A DNA stretch of 64,000 nucleotides from contig NC_019876.2 in NCBI RefSeq assembly GCF_002234675.1, positions 28,533,196 through 28,597,195 on the forward strand, in the 5' to 3' direction. This document shows, piece after piece, positions 1-10,737 of the stretch. Each line of letters opens with the position of its first letter. Within the stretch, counting starts at the first letter, position 1. This DNA comes from Oryzias latipes (Eukaryota > Chordata > Actinopteri > Beloniformes > Adrianichthyidae). The notes below the pieces were generated by a model that saw nothing but the letters and a program-made list of their open reading frames with translations, ran no database searches and was not told the DNA's origin. The position numbers and the translations under genes are program-made.

Positions 1-235
1 TGGATGGGTGTTAACAGAGTAAGTTTTAGCGATAACCTCTGAGAAAGCAAAATGTATCATGTGTGCATGCATCCCATGATTGTCTTGTCTTTGTGTTTTT
101 ATTAGTTTTTACGATAATGTCATTGGAATTACCAATCCCAATCTGCTGGAGCCCCCAGAGTTTTGTGCTGGTGCTGTGATGGACGTGGAGGCAGAGCCGA
201 GAAACTATCTCACCTTTTACGCCAAGGAGAACTGA
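1..235 (+). CDS. ependymin-like copy 0, last exons only (partial)
   Basis: This is the 3' end of an ependymin-like gene that begins before the window. Bases 1-18 are the end of exon 5 (followed by a GTAAGT donor) and bases 106-235 are exon 6, preceded by a good TTTTTATTAG acceptor. Exon 6 encodes the family C-terminus, with the conserved Pro-Pro-x-Phe-Cys segment. The reading frame stops at 233-235 (TGA) where copies 1 and 2 read CGA/Arg, so the product is about 22 residues shorter. The same early stop occurs in copy 3. Ependymins are secreted, calcium-binding glycoproteins of brain extracellular fluid and other tissues. The assignment rests on near identity with the complete copies downstream. 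Confidence 0.85.
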
Positions 236-354
236 GTCCAGTTAGCTGCAATTAAACAGTCTTACCTCTTTCTTTAGAATGTCTTTTTAAGTTCATCACT
301 AGTATTATTTTATTCTGCCTTTCTGAAAGAAAACTGAGGATAAAATATTGTCTC

Positions 355-360
355 AATAAA
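355..360 (+). other. poly(A) signal of ependymin-like copy 0
   Basis: AATAAA lies 120 bases after the stop codon in a context (GTCTCAATAAAACC) that is conserved after copies 1, 2 and 3. Confidence 0.7.
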
Positions 361-2035
361 ACCATCTGAGAATACTGACTCAGGTCTCACTGGTATTTCT
401 CTATGTTTTTGTAGAATATTAACTCACATCACATGTGTTGGTAATGCTGCAGTATGTTTGGTCTTTAACCAATCACTGAAATCAAACCAAATCAAACGTT
501 ATTTTGTAGGGCACTCTTACAACGTGAGCTACTCACTCAAAGTGCTTTACAAAGAAACATAATCAAACTTAATTACAAAAGTACAAGAAAAACAAATACT
601 TTAAAAAAAACACCACACACACTTAAACCATGACAAAAAGAATGATAAAATGATGGAATGTAGAGACCTGTCTCTGTGCTGAAGTGGGGAAACGATAATT
701 TAGGAAAATGTCCACATCAGTAACCCCCCACTCAAATTCACGGAATACACTACCACAGGACCCCCAGAAATGAATATGATGAAATCACATAAATACATGA
801 GTTAAAAGGTGGAAATATGCATTTGAAAAAACGAAAAACGAAAATGACGGTCTGTTTTAGGTAAACAAAGACTGTACAAGCAATAAATGAACCAATAAAA
901 AAAAAAAATATTTTAATGTGTTCTCTCTTTATGGTTCCTGGTTAGAAGAGGAGCTGCTCAGCCAAGTAAACGTGTCCAAAGGAAAAACAAACCTCAAGGC
1001 CTGTTAACAAATCTTTAGTGCAAAGACCTTTGTGTAAATAACAGGTCTTGTGGCTTCTGTCACAGAACTACTTCTTTTGAAAATTAGAACTTTTTTTCAA
1101 AGGACAAAGGTCAGGGTAGCTGCTGTGGCATAAGATCACATAACATAAGATAACCCAAACTATTGCTGTTAATGTTTGACTGTTTCACTTTACAGACGGC
1201 ACCCCATATTATATAATTTTAGGAAGACCAGTTTTAGTTCACACAATTCTTAATTACACCTTGTATGTTACATTTGCGCATCACTGGTATATGTTTTCTT
1301 GTCACACTTTGGGTCCCTTAGTACCACTTGGTTCCAACTCCTACTTCCAGCAGGATAAGGCTGTAATAATTTCAGACTGGTTTCTAGAACATGACAATGA
1401 GTTCTCTGGACTCAAACGGCCTCCACAGTCACCAAAACCCAATAGAGAACCTTTTGGATGTTGTGGAACGGGAGATTGGCAGTGTGAGTATTCATGGCTT
1501 GTTGCCTCTATGCAGCTGACCTTTACGTATTTAGACCTTACCTGTGAGTTTGCACAGTGTTCTGCTCCCATTAAGCTTATCCTCTGAAAGTGTCTAAAGG
1601 AGTTCCTCGAGGCTCAACTTTAGTTCTTAGTTTTCAATTGATAATAAAAATTCATGTCTATGTTTGTCAAATGTCACGAACCACCACAAAAACTAATAAA
1701 TTCTTGCAGTCTGCCTTCTCAGTTGTTCAGTCTCACTTATACTTCATAAAATTGACATTAAATTGCTTAATAAATCTAACGTTTATTGTTCTTGCACAAA
1801 TTACCACCAAACATTTCATCAGCTCAAACTGGTCATAAGGCTTGTGGTTTTGAATGCTTCCACAAAACCCTAAACCCTGTGTTTCTTAGTGCAAGATTAG
1901 TCCAAGATTTTTAACCCTTGAACTGTCAAGGGTGTAACCTTGCCAGTTTACCCAAAAGTAGCTGAGATAGGCCCCAACAACTCTGTCCCTAAAAATAATT
2001 TAGCGAGTTTAGAAAATACTATATACCGTAATTTC
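361..2035 (+). repeat. duplicated 3' flank of the ependymin cluster (modules A, B, C)
   Basis: No gene is seen here apart from a Tc1 relic. Module A (about 510-780) recurs at 14960-15250 and 37070-37370. Module B (about 840-1130) recurs at 15330-15560, 26820-27110 and 31710-31980. Module C (about 1140-2030) recurs at 31975-33010. These shared blocks mark the units by which the ependymin-like genes were duplicated. The right edge is the tail of a tRNA-type SINE (AGCTGAGATAGGCCCCAAC) at about 1960-1990. Confidence 0.75.
1255..1580 (+). pseudogene. Tc1/mariner transposase C-terminal relic
   Basis: The frame at 1261-1587 contains pieces resembling the C-terminal third of a Tc1-like transposase: a QQDKA segment, WFLEHDNEFSGLK, and a PPQSP-Lys-Pro-Asn stretch corresponding to the motif that carries the last catalytic acid in Tc1 elements. 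Upstream domains are absent and the frame drifts after the PPQSP motif. An orthologous relic with different damage lies at 32105-32345, so the insertion predates the segmental duplication. Confidence 0.7.
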
Positions 2036-2329
2036 CGGACTACTTTTTTCCTGCGCTCACAGCCCTGCGGCTTTTTCAGTGATGCAACTAATTTATAGAT
2101 TTAATTGGCGGTCACCATGTACGTACTTTCAGACTCAGTGAATGGTTTGAATTCTTTATATAAAACCAAGCACGAGTCATTTGTTTTTTCAACACACTAA
2201 ACAGCCAAACAGCATGGACCTCACTTCAGGTCTTAGACACTTCAGTCATGGTTCAACTAAACGAAACACGCATGCCCGGCCGCGTCCCAGAATCCTTTGG
2301 TGCCATTAGACCCAAACGTCCACGTGATC

Positions 2330-2500
2330 GCCGCTACAATATGATGCAGCTTTCAAGTTAACAGCAATCGTTAAAAGCAGCGTGAAAAAATCCACCATCA
2401 CCAACGTGTTTGGAAAAGCCGGTCAGCTGCGTGACGGAGAGAACAGCGCATGCTCAGGAGTGAATTTACCTCAGAGTCATGGTGACTCGGCTGGCTGCAC
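2330..2500 (+). pseudogene. pogo-type transposase fragments
   Basis: With small frame changes, the segment around 2336-2390 reads like the N-terminal helix-turn-helix of pogo transposases (Tyr-Asp-Ala-Ala-Phe-Lys-Leu). The stretch at 2390-2450 reads like a Thr-Ile-Thr-Asn...Lys-Ala-Gly segment found near the end of such proteins. There are stops and frameshifts, and the catalytic core is missing. This is an internally deleted, non-autonomous derivative. Confidence 0.5.
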
Positions 2501-2747
2501 GTAAATATGTGGGAATAACATCAGCCTTTATTTTGCCGGGACACGACTGGAAACACAAATCCATGTGATCGTTTTTACGGTTTCTAAGGACTGGAGCGGA
2601 ATTTTGCATTGAAAAGCTCACAGCCTCCGTGTGTGCTGGAGACATGTTCTCCTGGCTGCTGCTCAATCACATAGAGCTGCGGGGCCGATGGCAGTCTGAT
2701 GGCTCCCACACGTAACAACGCATCCGCCCCTCATCCACAAAACGTAC

Positions 2748-3244
2748 TGTCATGATCACGCGGGATTTCAGATAGACCCAGACGCTGGAACCCGGAAGGA
2801 TGCTCGAAAACGAGAGGTAAGTGCTAGAGGATTTAATTCTCTGAAGGAGAGTCTGTAACAGAGTTCTTGATGTTCTTGATGTGGCGTGACGGCTGACTGG
2901 AGGGTTGAGGCAGATGGAGCTTGAGCATGAGGATTCCGCTGGATCCGTAATGAGGATGAAGAGTGAGGCTGGTGAACTGCGACCCGATGGAATACTCGTG
3001 ACGAAGATTCCTGAGAGTGGAACGGAGAGGCACAAATTAGCGAGGCAAAAAACCAAGGTGAGATACAAAACACGTGAGAGCCAGACTAAGCACCGTGAGA
3101 GGAACAACGAACTGGCGTCGAAGAAAGGTCCTGGATCTCCTTAAGAAGGCAGGGACGATGACGAGGTAAGTGGAACCAGCAGGTAGCTTCCACGGCAGAG
3201 CAGGAAGGGGGAGGAGGCAGGTATCTGACAGGGGCACCATGTCA
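2748..3244 (-). repeat. gypsy 3' LTR
   Basis: This 497-bp LTR begins TGTCATGATC and ends CACCATGTCA on the plus strand. It is almost identical to the one at 10236-10732. The self-primer segment AACGAACTGGC is kept at 3106-3116. Confidence 0.9.
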
Positions 3245-3255
3245 GTACCCCCCCC

Positions 3256-4640
3256 TCAACGACCGCCTCCAGGCGGTCCACGACGACGGTCCGGGTGGGC
3301 ACGGAAGAAGTCGTCGATCAGGGCACGGTCCAGAATCATAGAGCGGGAGATCCATGAGCGCTCTTCCGGACCGTACCCCAACCAGTCCACGAGAAACTGG
3401 AAGACTCTACCACGGCGCCGGACGTCCAACACACGACTGACCGTAAAGGCAGGTGCGCCGTCAATGTCCCGGGCGGGTGGTGGGGAAGCGGACGGCGGGC
3501 ACAAAGGGCTATTGCTGACAGGCTTTATCTGAGAAACGTGGAACGAGGGGTGAACTTTCAGAGCAGCAGGCAGGCGCAGACGGACGCAGGAGGGATTGAT
3601 GATGCAGTCAATCACGTAAGGGCCGATGTATCTGGGAGCCAGCTTACGTGATGACGCCTGAATGGGGATGTTGCAAGATGACAGCCATACCTTCTGCCCA
3701 GGACGGTAATCGGGACTCACCACCCTGCGACGATTAGCGATCTGGCAGTTGCTCTCCCTGGTGCGCAGGAGAGCTGCCCTGGCCTGACGCCAAATGTCTT
3801 GGCACCGTCTTAGATGGAGCTGGACCGAGGGCACCGCCAGATCGAGTTCCTGAGAAGGGAACAGAGGTGGTGAGAACCCTAAGGAGGCTTCAAAGGGGGA
3901 CATGTCTGTAGCGGTGGAGGATTGGGTGTTGTGAGCATATTCCACCCAGATAAGGTACTTGGACCAGTCCGATTTGTTTTGTACCACAAACATCTGAGAG
4001 CTGCCTCCAACTCTTGGTTAACCCTCTCAGCTTGCCCGTTGGACTGCGGATGGTAACCCGAACTGAAACTGACCGTGGCTCCAAGGGCGGAGCAGAAAGA
4101 CCTCCACACTTGGGGCGTGAATTGGGTCCGCGGTCGGACACGATGTCACAAGGTATGCCATGGTAACGAAACACGTGATTGACCAGGATATCCGCAGTGT
4201 CGGAAGCCGAGGGAAGTTGTGTTAGAGGAATGAAATGGAGGGCTTTAAAAAAGCGATCAATGACTGTGAGTATTACAGTGTGGCCTTGGGATGGAGGCAG
4301 GCCAGTAACAAAATCCACCGCGATGTGCGACCAAGGGCGACTGGGTGTAGACAGAGGCAACAATTGTCCAGAGGGGGGCGAAGTAGAGTTTTTAGAGCGA
4401 GCACAGACTGAGCAAGCAGCCACGTACTCGGACGTCCTTCTCCAAAGAAGGCCAGAAAAACCGTCATCTCAGTTGGTTGATGGTTCTGCGAACTCCCCCA
4501 TGACAGGCAATCCGAGAAGCGTGCCCCCACGTCAAAACTTCTGATCTAAGAGAGTTAGGTACATACAGAGTTCCAGGGGGACAGGTAGCGTGATCAGGTA
4601 TCTCATCCTGGGCCTGTTGGACCTTGTTCTCGATCTCCCA
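3256..4640 (-). pseudogene. gypsy integrase with C-terminal chromodomain
   Basis: Read on the minus strand, the HHCC zinc finger lies at about 4600-4390 (CHGG, then CSVCA). The catalytic core follows, with the first Asp in DFVTGLP (about 4310) and the second in SDRGPN (about 4140). The Glu region of the core is at about 4015. The last part, about 3290-3480, is a chromodomain ([24 protein letters not shown]). Chromodomains of this kind are thought to tether integration to modified chromatin. The frame changes at about 3990 and 4273, so the protein cannot be made intact. Confidence 0.85.
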
Positions 4641-5990
4641 GGTGAGATTACCTATAAAACAGGAGGTAGGGATGATAGTGGACACAGAGGAAGGTTCGGT
4701 AACAGAGTATTTTCTGGATAGGGCGTCCGGCTTGATATTGCCACTGCCAGGTCGGTAAGTGATGTTGAAATTAAATCGGTCAAAGAACAAACACCAGCGG
4801 GCTTGACGGGAATTTAGACGTTTAGCACTGCGTAAGTATGCAAGGTTTTTATGATCCGTCCAGACAATAAAAGGTTGTTCTGCCCCCTCCAGCCAGTGGA
4901 GCCACTCTTCCAAGGCTAATTTGATGGCCAGAAGGTCACGGTTGCCCACATCATAGTTCTGTTCTGCTGGGCTCAATTTGCGGGAAAAATAAGCACAAGG
5001 TTTTAACCTGCCGGTGGGTCCTTCATGCTGAGATAGTACAGCCTCAACTCCAGAATCGGAGGCGTCCACTTCGACAATGAATTGTTTCTTGACATCCGGT
5101 TGTATAAGAATGGGCGCCGTGACAAAAAGTTCTTTGAGTTTTTTTAAAAGCCACATCGGCAGCAGGGGTCCAAACGTAGGGGTTTTTAATAGAAGTAAGC
5201 TGAGTGAGGGGGGCAGCAATGCCACTGTAGTTTCGGATGAATCTTCTGTAGAAGTTTACGAAGCCCAAAAATTGCTGTAGCTTTTTGCGGGTCTGTGGGA
5301 TCTCCCATTGAGTGACAGCTTCTATTTTTGCCGGGTCAGGCCGAATGTTACCAGCTTCAATGATATACCCCAAAAAGGGGACTGATGACGTATGAAATTC
5401 GCATTTTTCTGCCTTTACGAATAATTGGTTCTCAAGTAGTCTCTCCAGGACTTAACAAACGTGATGCTGATGCTGGCTTAGACTGGACGAATAAATTAAT
5501 ATATCGTCCAGGTAGACAAAAACAAACCTATTTAAGAAGTCATGAAGTACATCATTCACAAGCCGTTGGAAAACAGCGGGGGCGTTCGTGAGGCCGAACA
5601 GCATGACCTGATATTCATAATGGCCCAGGGGAGTTTTGAAGGCCGTTTTCCATTTGTCGCCCTCACGAACGCGGACCAGATGATAAGCATTACGGAGATC
5701 AAGTTTGGAAAATATTTTAGCCTCCTGGACAGAATCAAAAACAGAGTTAATGAGCGGGAGTGAATATTTATCTTTAACTGTAATCTGGTTCAACTCACGA
5801 TAGACGATGCAGGGTCTCAGGGTCTTGTCCTTTTCTCCACGAAGAAAAACCCTGCGCCGACCGGGGACGTTGAGGGGCGGATGTGGTGGTGAGAAAGAGC
5901 CTCCTGAATGTATTTTTCCATGGCTTCTTTTTCAGGACCGGAGAGGTTGAATAGTTTTCCTTTAGGGAGGGGAGCGCCGTTAAGCAGTTC
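4640..5990 (-). pseudogene. gypsy reverse transcriptase and RNase H
   Basis: The minus strand carries the RT palm with the YLDD box ([11 protein letters not shown], about 5470-5505). The connection follows ([14 protein letters not shown], about 5250), and RNase H begins at VDASDSG (about 5065) and continues to about 4720 (YRPGSGN...PDALSR). RT/RNase H copies genomic RNA into DNA in the particle. The frame breaks at about 5450, 5370, 5225 and 5100, so this is a relic. Confidence 0.85.
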
Positions 5991-6002
5991 TATAGCGCAG
6001 TA

Positions 6003-6482
6003 CTAGGGTCTATGGGGTGGCAGCGCACTGGCTTTAGATTTACAAAAAACAGTTCTGAGGTCATGATAGCAGGAAGGTACTTTGGACAGGTCGGTATTTT
6101 CTTTTGACTCCGAGGTAGTGGAAATAGAGGAGGGAATGGCGGAATGAAGGCAGTTTGCCATGCAATAGGTGCTCCAGTTGGCGATGCGCGGGATGGCCCA
6201 ATCGATGTGTGGGTCGTGAGTGTGTAGCCAGGAGAAACCCAGGATGATGGGGGTCTGAGGGCACTGCATGATAAAAAACTGGTGGTATTCTCTATGGTTG
6301 CCGGAGGTAAGAATGAGGAGTGGCTTAGTGCGAGACGTGATGCGAGAAAGTTGTTTGCCGCCTAACCCGGCGACGTTAATAGGAGACTCGAGGGGTTCGA
6401 AAGGTAACGAGAGGTGGTTAACGAGTTGCAAGTGGATAAGACTATGATCAGCGCCTGAATCGATGAGTGCATTAAAAATCAT
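6003..6482 (-). pseudogene. gypsy aspartic protease region
   Basis: The 159-codon minus-strand frame starts with LIDSGADHSLIH, the aspartic protease active site of Ty3/gypsy (Asp-Ser-Gly). A hydrophobic ILGFSWL segment follows, typical of the flap and C-terminal half. It leads toward RT after a further stretch to about 5990. The enzyme would mature Gag and Pol. It is separated from gag by frame changes. Confidence 0.8.
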
Positions 6483-7148
6483 TGACTAGACCTTGATGAA
6501 CAATTTTGACAGGCACATACAAAAATTTAGTTTCTTTGACCTGATTAACTTCGACCCCCATGACCTGTCATCTAACGAGGGGTTCTGGAGTTTAAACGTT
6601 TACTACATTGAGAAACCAGATGACCGGGACGGCCGCAATAGAAACACAGGCCTTCTTCACGACGTTTCTGCCGTTCCTCGGCCGTTAGCTTTGAATGCCC
6701 TACTTGCATGGGCTCATCAAAAACATGCGCTGGAGACTCGTGTACGGGTAATGGAAAAGCCTGACTTAGAGCTCCAGGGTTCTGAGGGAAACAGGTGGCT
6801 TATGGCTTCGTTCAGCATGACGCTCACGCAGCCGGACGTCAGATCGGAGGGCTCCAGAGACAAGCTCTTCAAAGGTATCAGCTTCGGGCTGTGCACAGAA
6901 ATGATCCTTAATTTTTTCGCTCAGGGATTGATAGAATATACCCTTGAGGGCAGGGTCAGGCCAGCCGGCCTCGACCGCTAAAATATGAAAATCGATCAGA
7001 TGTTCACTTACCGAGCGATTGCCTTGTTTTAAACTCAGCAACCGTCGGGTGGCTTCCTCCTGTTTACGAGGCTGATCGAACACAAGACGAAATTCTCCGA
7101 TAAAACGTTCGAACGGCAGATGGGATATGGGATTAGAAGCCAAAAAAG

Positions 7149-8267
7149 AACTAGAAAATAAATTCTCTTTTTGCTATATTCATTGAGCCTCTAGCTGCAG
7201 CAATAAGACAGAATGAGAGCATTATAGGAATAAAAACCAAACACAGCCATCATAAAAGTAGTCTTTATGCCGATGACATATTACTGTTTTTAAGGAATTT
7301 ACATTCTGTAAATGAAACAGCAATGATCATAAATGAATTCTCCTCCATATCAGACTATTCCATTAATTGGAATAAGTCTGTTTTATTACCACTCAACAGG
7401 AATATGGAACAAAGACTCACAATTCCAGTTAAAACAGGAAATATCAAATATCTGGGTATCTACGTTTCCCCCAAACTATCAGAACTGGTGCAGCTAAACC
7501 ACACCCCATTACTGAAAAGCATACAGGACGATCTAACACGCTGGACCAACCTGCCTCTGTCCCTTATGGGCAAGGTAGCCACGGTTAAAATGAAAATCTT
7601 ACCCAAAGTTAATTATTTCATCTCAATAATACCCACACAACCGCCATTAAAATGGTTCAAAACATTAGACTCATCCATATCAAGCTTTTTATGGAACAAT
7701 AAACCTGAAAGAATCAGTCTAAAAACTTTAAAATCTGCAAAAAGCTGTGGAGGATTAGAATTACCTAATTTCCACAAATACTTTCTCGCAAATAGATTAC
7801 AATACATCTTAAAATGGTTAAAAAAATAATCCGAAAACCAACTCATGGTTAGACTTGGAACAGGCATTATGTGGAAAGATCAACCTGTCAGAGCTACCAT
7901 TTAATAGTTTTGAAACAGTTAAAAAACAGGATTGTTTCAAAACTATTAATATAAACGCCACTTTAACAGCCTGGAATTTCTCAAAATATCAAAATCATCA
8001 ATTCAACCATGCAAAATGCCATCTGGAACAACCCGGACATCCTTATAAACAAAAAAAATGATTCACTTCCCAGCTTGGCAAGCAGGGGGCATTAAACAAC
8101 TAGAGCACGTAATTATTGATAAAAGATTCATAACTCCCCAGGAACTTCAAGACAAACATGGAATAAATAACTTCTTGGAATATCAGCAACTTAAATCAAG
8201 TATTACTAAAAAGTATAAATATAAAGACAACGATTTAAAGCTACCAGATGTAGTTACCACTGATTAA
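7149..8267 (+). pseudogene. L1 ORF2 C-terminal fragment (reverse transcriptase end)
   Basis: The region carries the RT motif YADDILLF (about 7265-7290). Thumb and post-RT sequence follow (YLGIYVSPKL, LMGKVATVKM, FLWNNKPERIS, GGLELPNF) in the order seen in vertebrate L1 ORF2 proteins. The endonuclease domain is missing through 5' truncation. Frame changes at about 7320, 7830 and 8060 break it up. Confidence 0.85.
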
Positions 8268-9792
8268 TTTTTCAATGAATAGAACTCTCTCCAAAATATA
8301 CAAACTTCGGACGGCTGTTTGACCACCGGGGGGACAGTCTACCAGCTGTCCCCAACCTACCCCCTTCCTCATATAACCTCATATTAGGTTGAAGGGGTAG
8401 CCTGCGATGCGCCTTGGGGAGGGAGCTACTTGGCAGTGGTACCCCTCCCATGGTTGCCGTATGGAGTGGGCCCCCCCTCTTTTGGGTTTATTTGCACCTT
8501 AGACATGTAGGGCCCTTGGTGGGGGGGGGGGGTGCTTGGACATCACTGCCAGCAAGCAGCGGATGCCCTCCTAGCACCCTACATGCCAATTTTAACCGCA
8601 CCTTAGACATTTAGGGCCCCTTGGTGGGGAGGGTGAGGGGACATCACTGTGAGTAATCAGGAGATGTCCCCTCGGTGCCCTACCCACCAATTTTAACTGC
8701 ACCCCTCTTAGTACACACACCCCTAAGGGGTGGCTGGCCCCTGCCTTGCTCCTCCTTGGACCAACCGTGGATCGGGTGGGTGGCTGCCTGGAGTGCGGAG
8801 TGGGTCTCCCTTGGGGGGTCCTGGCTCGTACCTGGGGTTGGGGCGGGGGGATGCCCGGAACTCCTGGGTGGTGATGGGGTGCTCGCCTGGGGCTGTGGGT
8901 GCCCTTCTCGGGTGGGGCCCTGCGTTGGGCTCTTCGGGCACGGCGGGGGGGCTGCTGTCCTGGTTGGGCTGGGGCGCCGCTCTCTTTCCCCTGTGCTTCC
9001 CTGCTCTCTGGCTCTGGGGGCCTCGCAGCTGTCCTGCTGGTCCTGACCTGGGTGGCGGATTTGGTCACCCAGGGGGGCGGTTGTCCCCTGCCTGCTGCCG
9101 TGTGGCGTTGGGGGGTTCCGGCTGCTGCTGCTGCTCCGGCGGGGGTCTGGGGGTGGCTGGGCGCTCCTCCTCCTTCTTTTCACATTCAACCATCCATTTT
9201 AGAAGAACATAAACACTCACCTGAACACAGGTGTTAGCTCACCTTTGCACTAATAGTTTGCATGATTGAATGAATGAAAGATTTCACACTAGTTGGTTTA
9301 AAGGCATAGGTATGCGTGCGTGAACACTATCTGTTTTGTGTACAAGTTGACATGTGGACATTTTTGCAGCTAGCAGGTGTGTTGATAACATTTGAGTGTG
9401 TATGTGGACAGGCCCTGCCCTTTTTGTAATACATTTGAACGTTACCGTAATAATAAACAACCAGTAAACCTGTCTACTCTATGCTGCTTCATGGTCTTAC
9501 CCCCCCCCCCCTTCCACTATCACCCCCCCCCCCTCTCTCTCTAACATCCTTCTCTCTTCTTCCCTTCTTTCCTTTTCCGTCCGGTCCAACACCAAAGATT
9601 TTCAAACATGATTGAAATTAATAAAGTCTGGCCTCAATTACAAAAGGGGTTTATTTAGACATACCTTTGGTTTGCCTGAAGATTAATAACCCCTCTTGTT
9701 AAAGTAAAATATGTCCAACAAAAGAGGCCCTCAGCTCTCATCTGTCTGCCCAGCTGTTGGACAGGACAAGTTTAAAAAAAAAAAAAAAAGAA
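8268..9792 (+). repeat. L1 3' UTR, very G/C-skewed, with poly(A)
   Basis: No coding sequence is present. Long open frames here on both strands are products of G-rich and C-rich composition. The region contains internal near-repeats (TTAGACAT..GGGCCC..GGTGGGG units at 8500-8700), poly-C runs at about 9501 and 9525, and a poly(A) tail. It matches the inverse of 55651-57560. Confidence 0.8.
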
Positions 9793-10223
9793 GAAGCCAA
9801 AAAAGCTTGGGCCCACTGGAGTGCTTTGTTACGGAGGGAGTTCACTATTAGGGAAATTCTGCTGTGATCCGACTGGTAGAATCTGGGGGCCTGCTGAAAA
9901 ATGAGCCGACATTGTAGGAGGAATCCTCCGCAGGCTGCAACATCGCCGCTGAATGGTTCTCGCTGGAGGCGGAAGTTTTCGTGGGTCATGGCGGCGGCAG
10001 AAGTCGGGTTGTTGACGGAAATAGCAGCTTGAGCTGAGGCAGCGGAATTCGAAGGTTGTCCTGTTAACTCTGTGAGAGTTTGAGTAATACTGTCGAGACG
10101 GCGGAAAAGTTCTTGCTGAGCCGCGGACATTTGAGTGAGGGCGTCAGCTTGGCGACTTAGGAGATTACCTTGGATAGAAATGGTGTGGCGGAGTCCTTCC
10201 GGGTCAGCTGGGTACGGAGTTGG

Positions 10224-10234
10224 GCCAGTTCGTT
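10224..10234 (-). promoter_or_regulatory. gypsy primer-binding site of self-priming type
   Basis: One base inside the 5' LTR edge the minus strand reads AACGAACTGGC. It is perfectly complementary to the 11-base segment GCCAGTTCGTT inside the LTR (plus-strand 10594-10604), where the transcript would start. This is the arrangement known for Tf1/sushi elements, in which the 5' end of the RNA primes reverse transcription in place of a tRNA. The same site recurs at 40669-40679. Confidence 0.7.
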
Positions 10235-10235
10235 C

Positions 10236-10732
10236 TGTCATGATCACGCGGGATTTCAGATAGACCCAGACGCTGGAACCCGGAAGGATACTCGGAAACG
10301 AGAGGTAAGTGCTAGAGGATTTAATTCTCTGAAGGAGAGTCTGTAACAGAGTTCTTGATGTTCTTGATGTGGCGTAACGGCTGACTGGAGGGTTGAGGCA
10401 GATGGAGCTCGAGCATGAGGATTCCGCTGGATCCGTAATGAGGATGAAGAGTGAGGCTGGTGAACTGCGACCCGATGGAATACTCGTGACGAAGATTCCT
10501 GAGAGTGGAACGGAGAGGCACAAATTAGCGAGGCAAAAAACCAAGGTGAGATACAAGACACGTGATAGCCAGACTAAGCACCGTGAGAGGAACAACGAAC
10601 TGGCATCGAAGAAAGGTCCTGGATCTCCTTAAGAAGGCAGGGACGATGACGAGGTAAGTGGAACCAGCTGGTAGCTTCCACGGCAGAACAGGAAGGGGGA
10701 GGAGGCAGGTATCTGACAGGGACACCATGTCA
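10236..10732 (-). repeat. gypsy 5' LTR (promoter)
   Basis: This 497-bp LTR pairs with 2748-3244. On the minus strand a weak TATA-like TTCTTAAGGA lies about 28 bases before the putative RNA start at 10604. The right edge is followed by the CGTAC target duplication. Confidence 0.9.
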
Positions 10733-10737
10733 CGTAC

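Larger units (their letters stand above)
7149..9792 (+). mobile_element. 5'-truncated L1-type LINE inserted in gypsy gag
   Basis: The insert is bounded by a 13-14 bp target duplication AGAAGCCAAAAAAG (7135-7148 and 9792-9805) and ends in an A-rich tail at 9773-9790. The 5' part (7149-8267) is the end of ORF2 and the rest is a long G- and C-rich 3' UTR. A second copy of the same 3' UTR lies inverted at 55651-57599. The TSD, the poly(A) tail and the 5' truncation are the signature of target-primed reverse transcription. Confidence 0.9.
6500..10241 (-). pseudogene. gypsy gag, interrupted by an L1
   Basis: Gag starts at the ATG at 10241-10239, which lies inside the last six bases of the 5' LTR, and runs to about 9806. 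It is then interrupted by an L1 (7149-9792 plus TSD) and resumes from 7135 to about 6500. The CCHC zinc knuckle (CFYCGRPGHLVSQC) is at about 6600-6640. Gag packages the element RNA. Removing the L1 and one TSD copy makes the frame contiguous across the break, so the L1 arrived when this part of gag was still open. The homologous gag at 40662 confirms the domain order. Confidence 0.85.
2748..10732 (-). mobile_element. Ty3/gypsy chromovirus-type LTR retrotransposon (sushi-like), full length but decayed
   Basis: Two 497-bp LTRs (2748-3244 and 10236-10732) flank gag, protease, RT/RNase H and integrase relics on the minus strand, in the order GAG-PR-RT-RH-IN-chromodomain. A 5-bp target duplication CGTAC lies at 2743-2747 and 10733-10737. 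The C-terminal chromodomain and a self-priming type primer-binding site place it in the Tf1/sushi group, which is known from fishes. Frameshifts and stops between domains, plus an L1 in gag, make it inactive. The LTRs differ at only a modest number of sites, so insertion was not ancient. Confidence 0.9.

Noticed and set aside
3170-3532. Plus-strand frame overlapping the gypsy LTR and chromodomain
   Set aside because: Shadow of the minus-strand integrase/chromodomain coding region; the same applies to the other plus-strand frames at 4179-5763.
8592-9237. Several overlapping Pro/Gly/Arg-rich frames on both strands
   Set aside because: They lie in the strand-skewed L1 3' UTR; open frames there follow from lack of A/T-rich stop codons and are not conserved between the two L1 copies.
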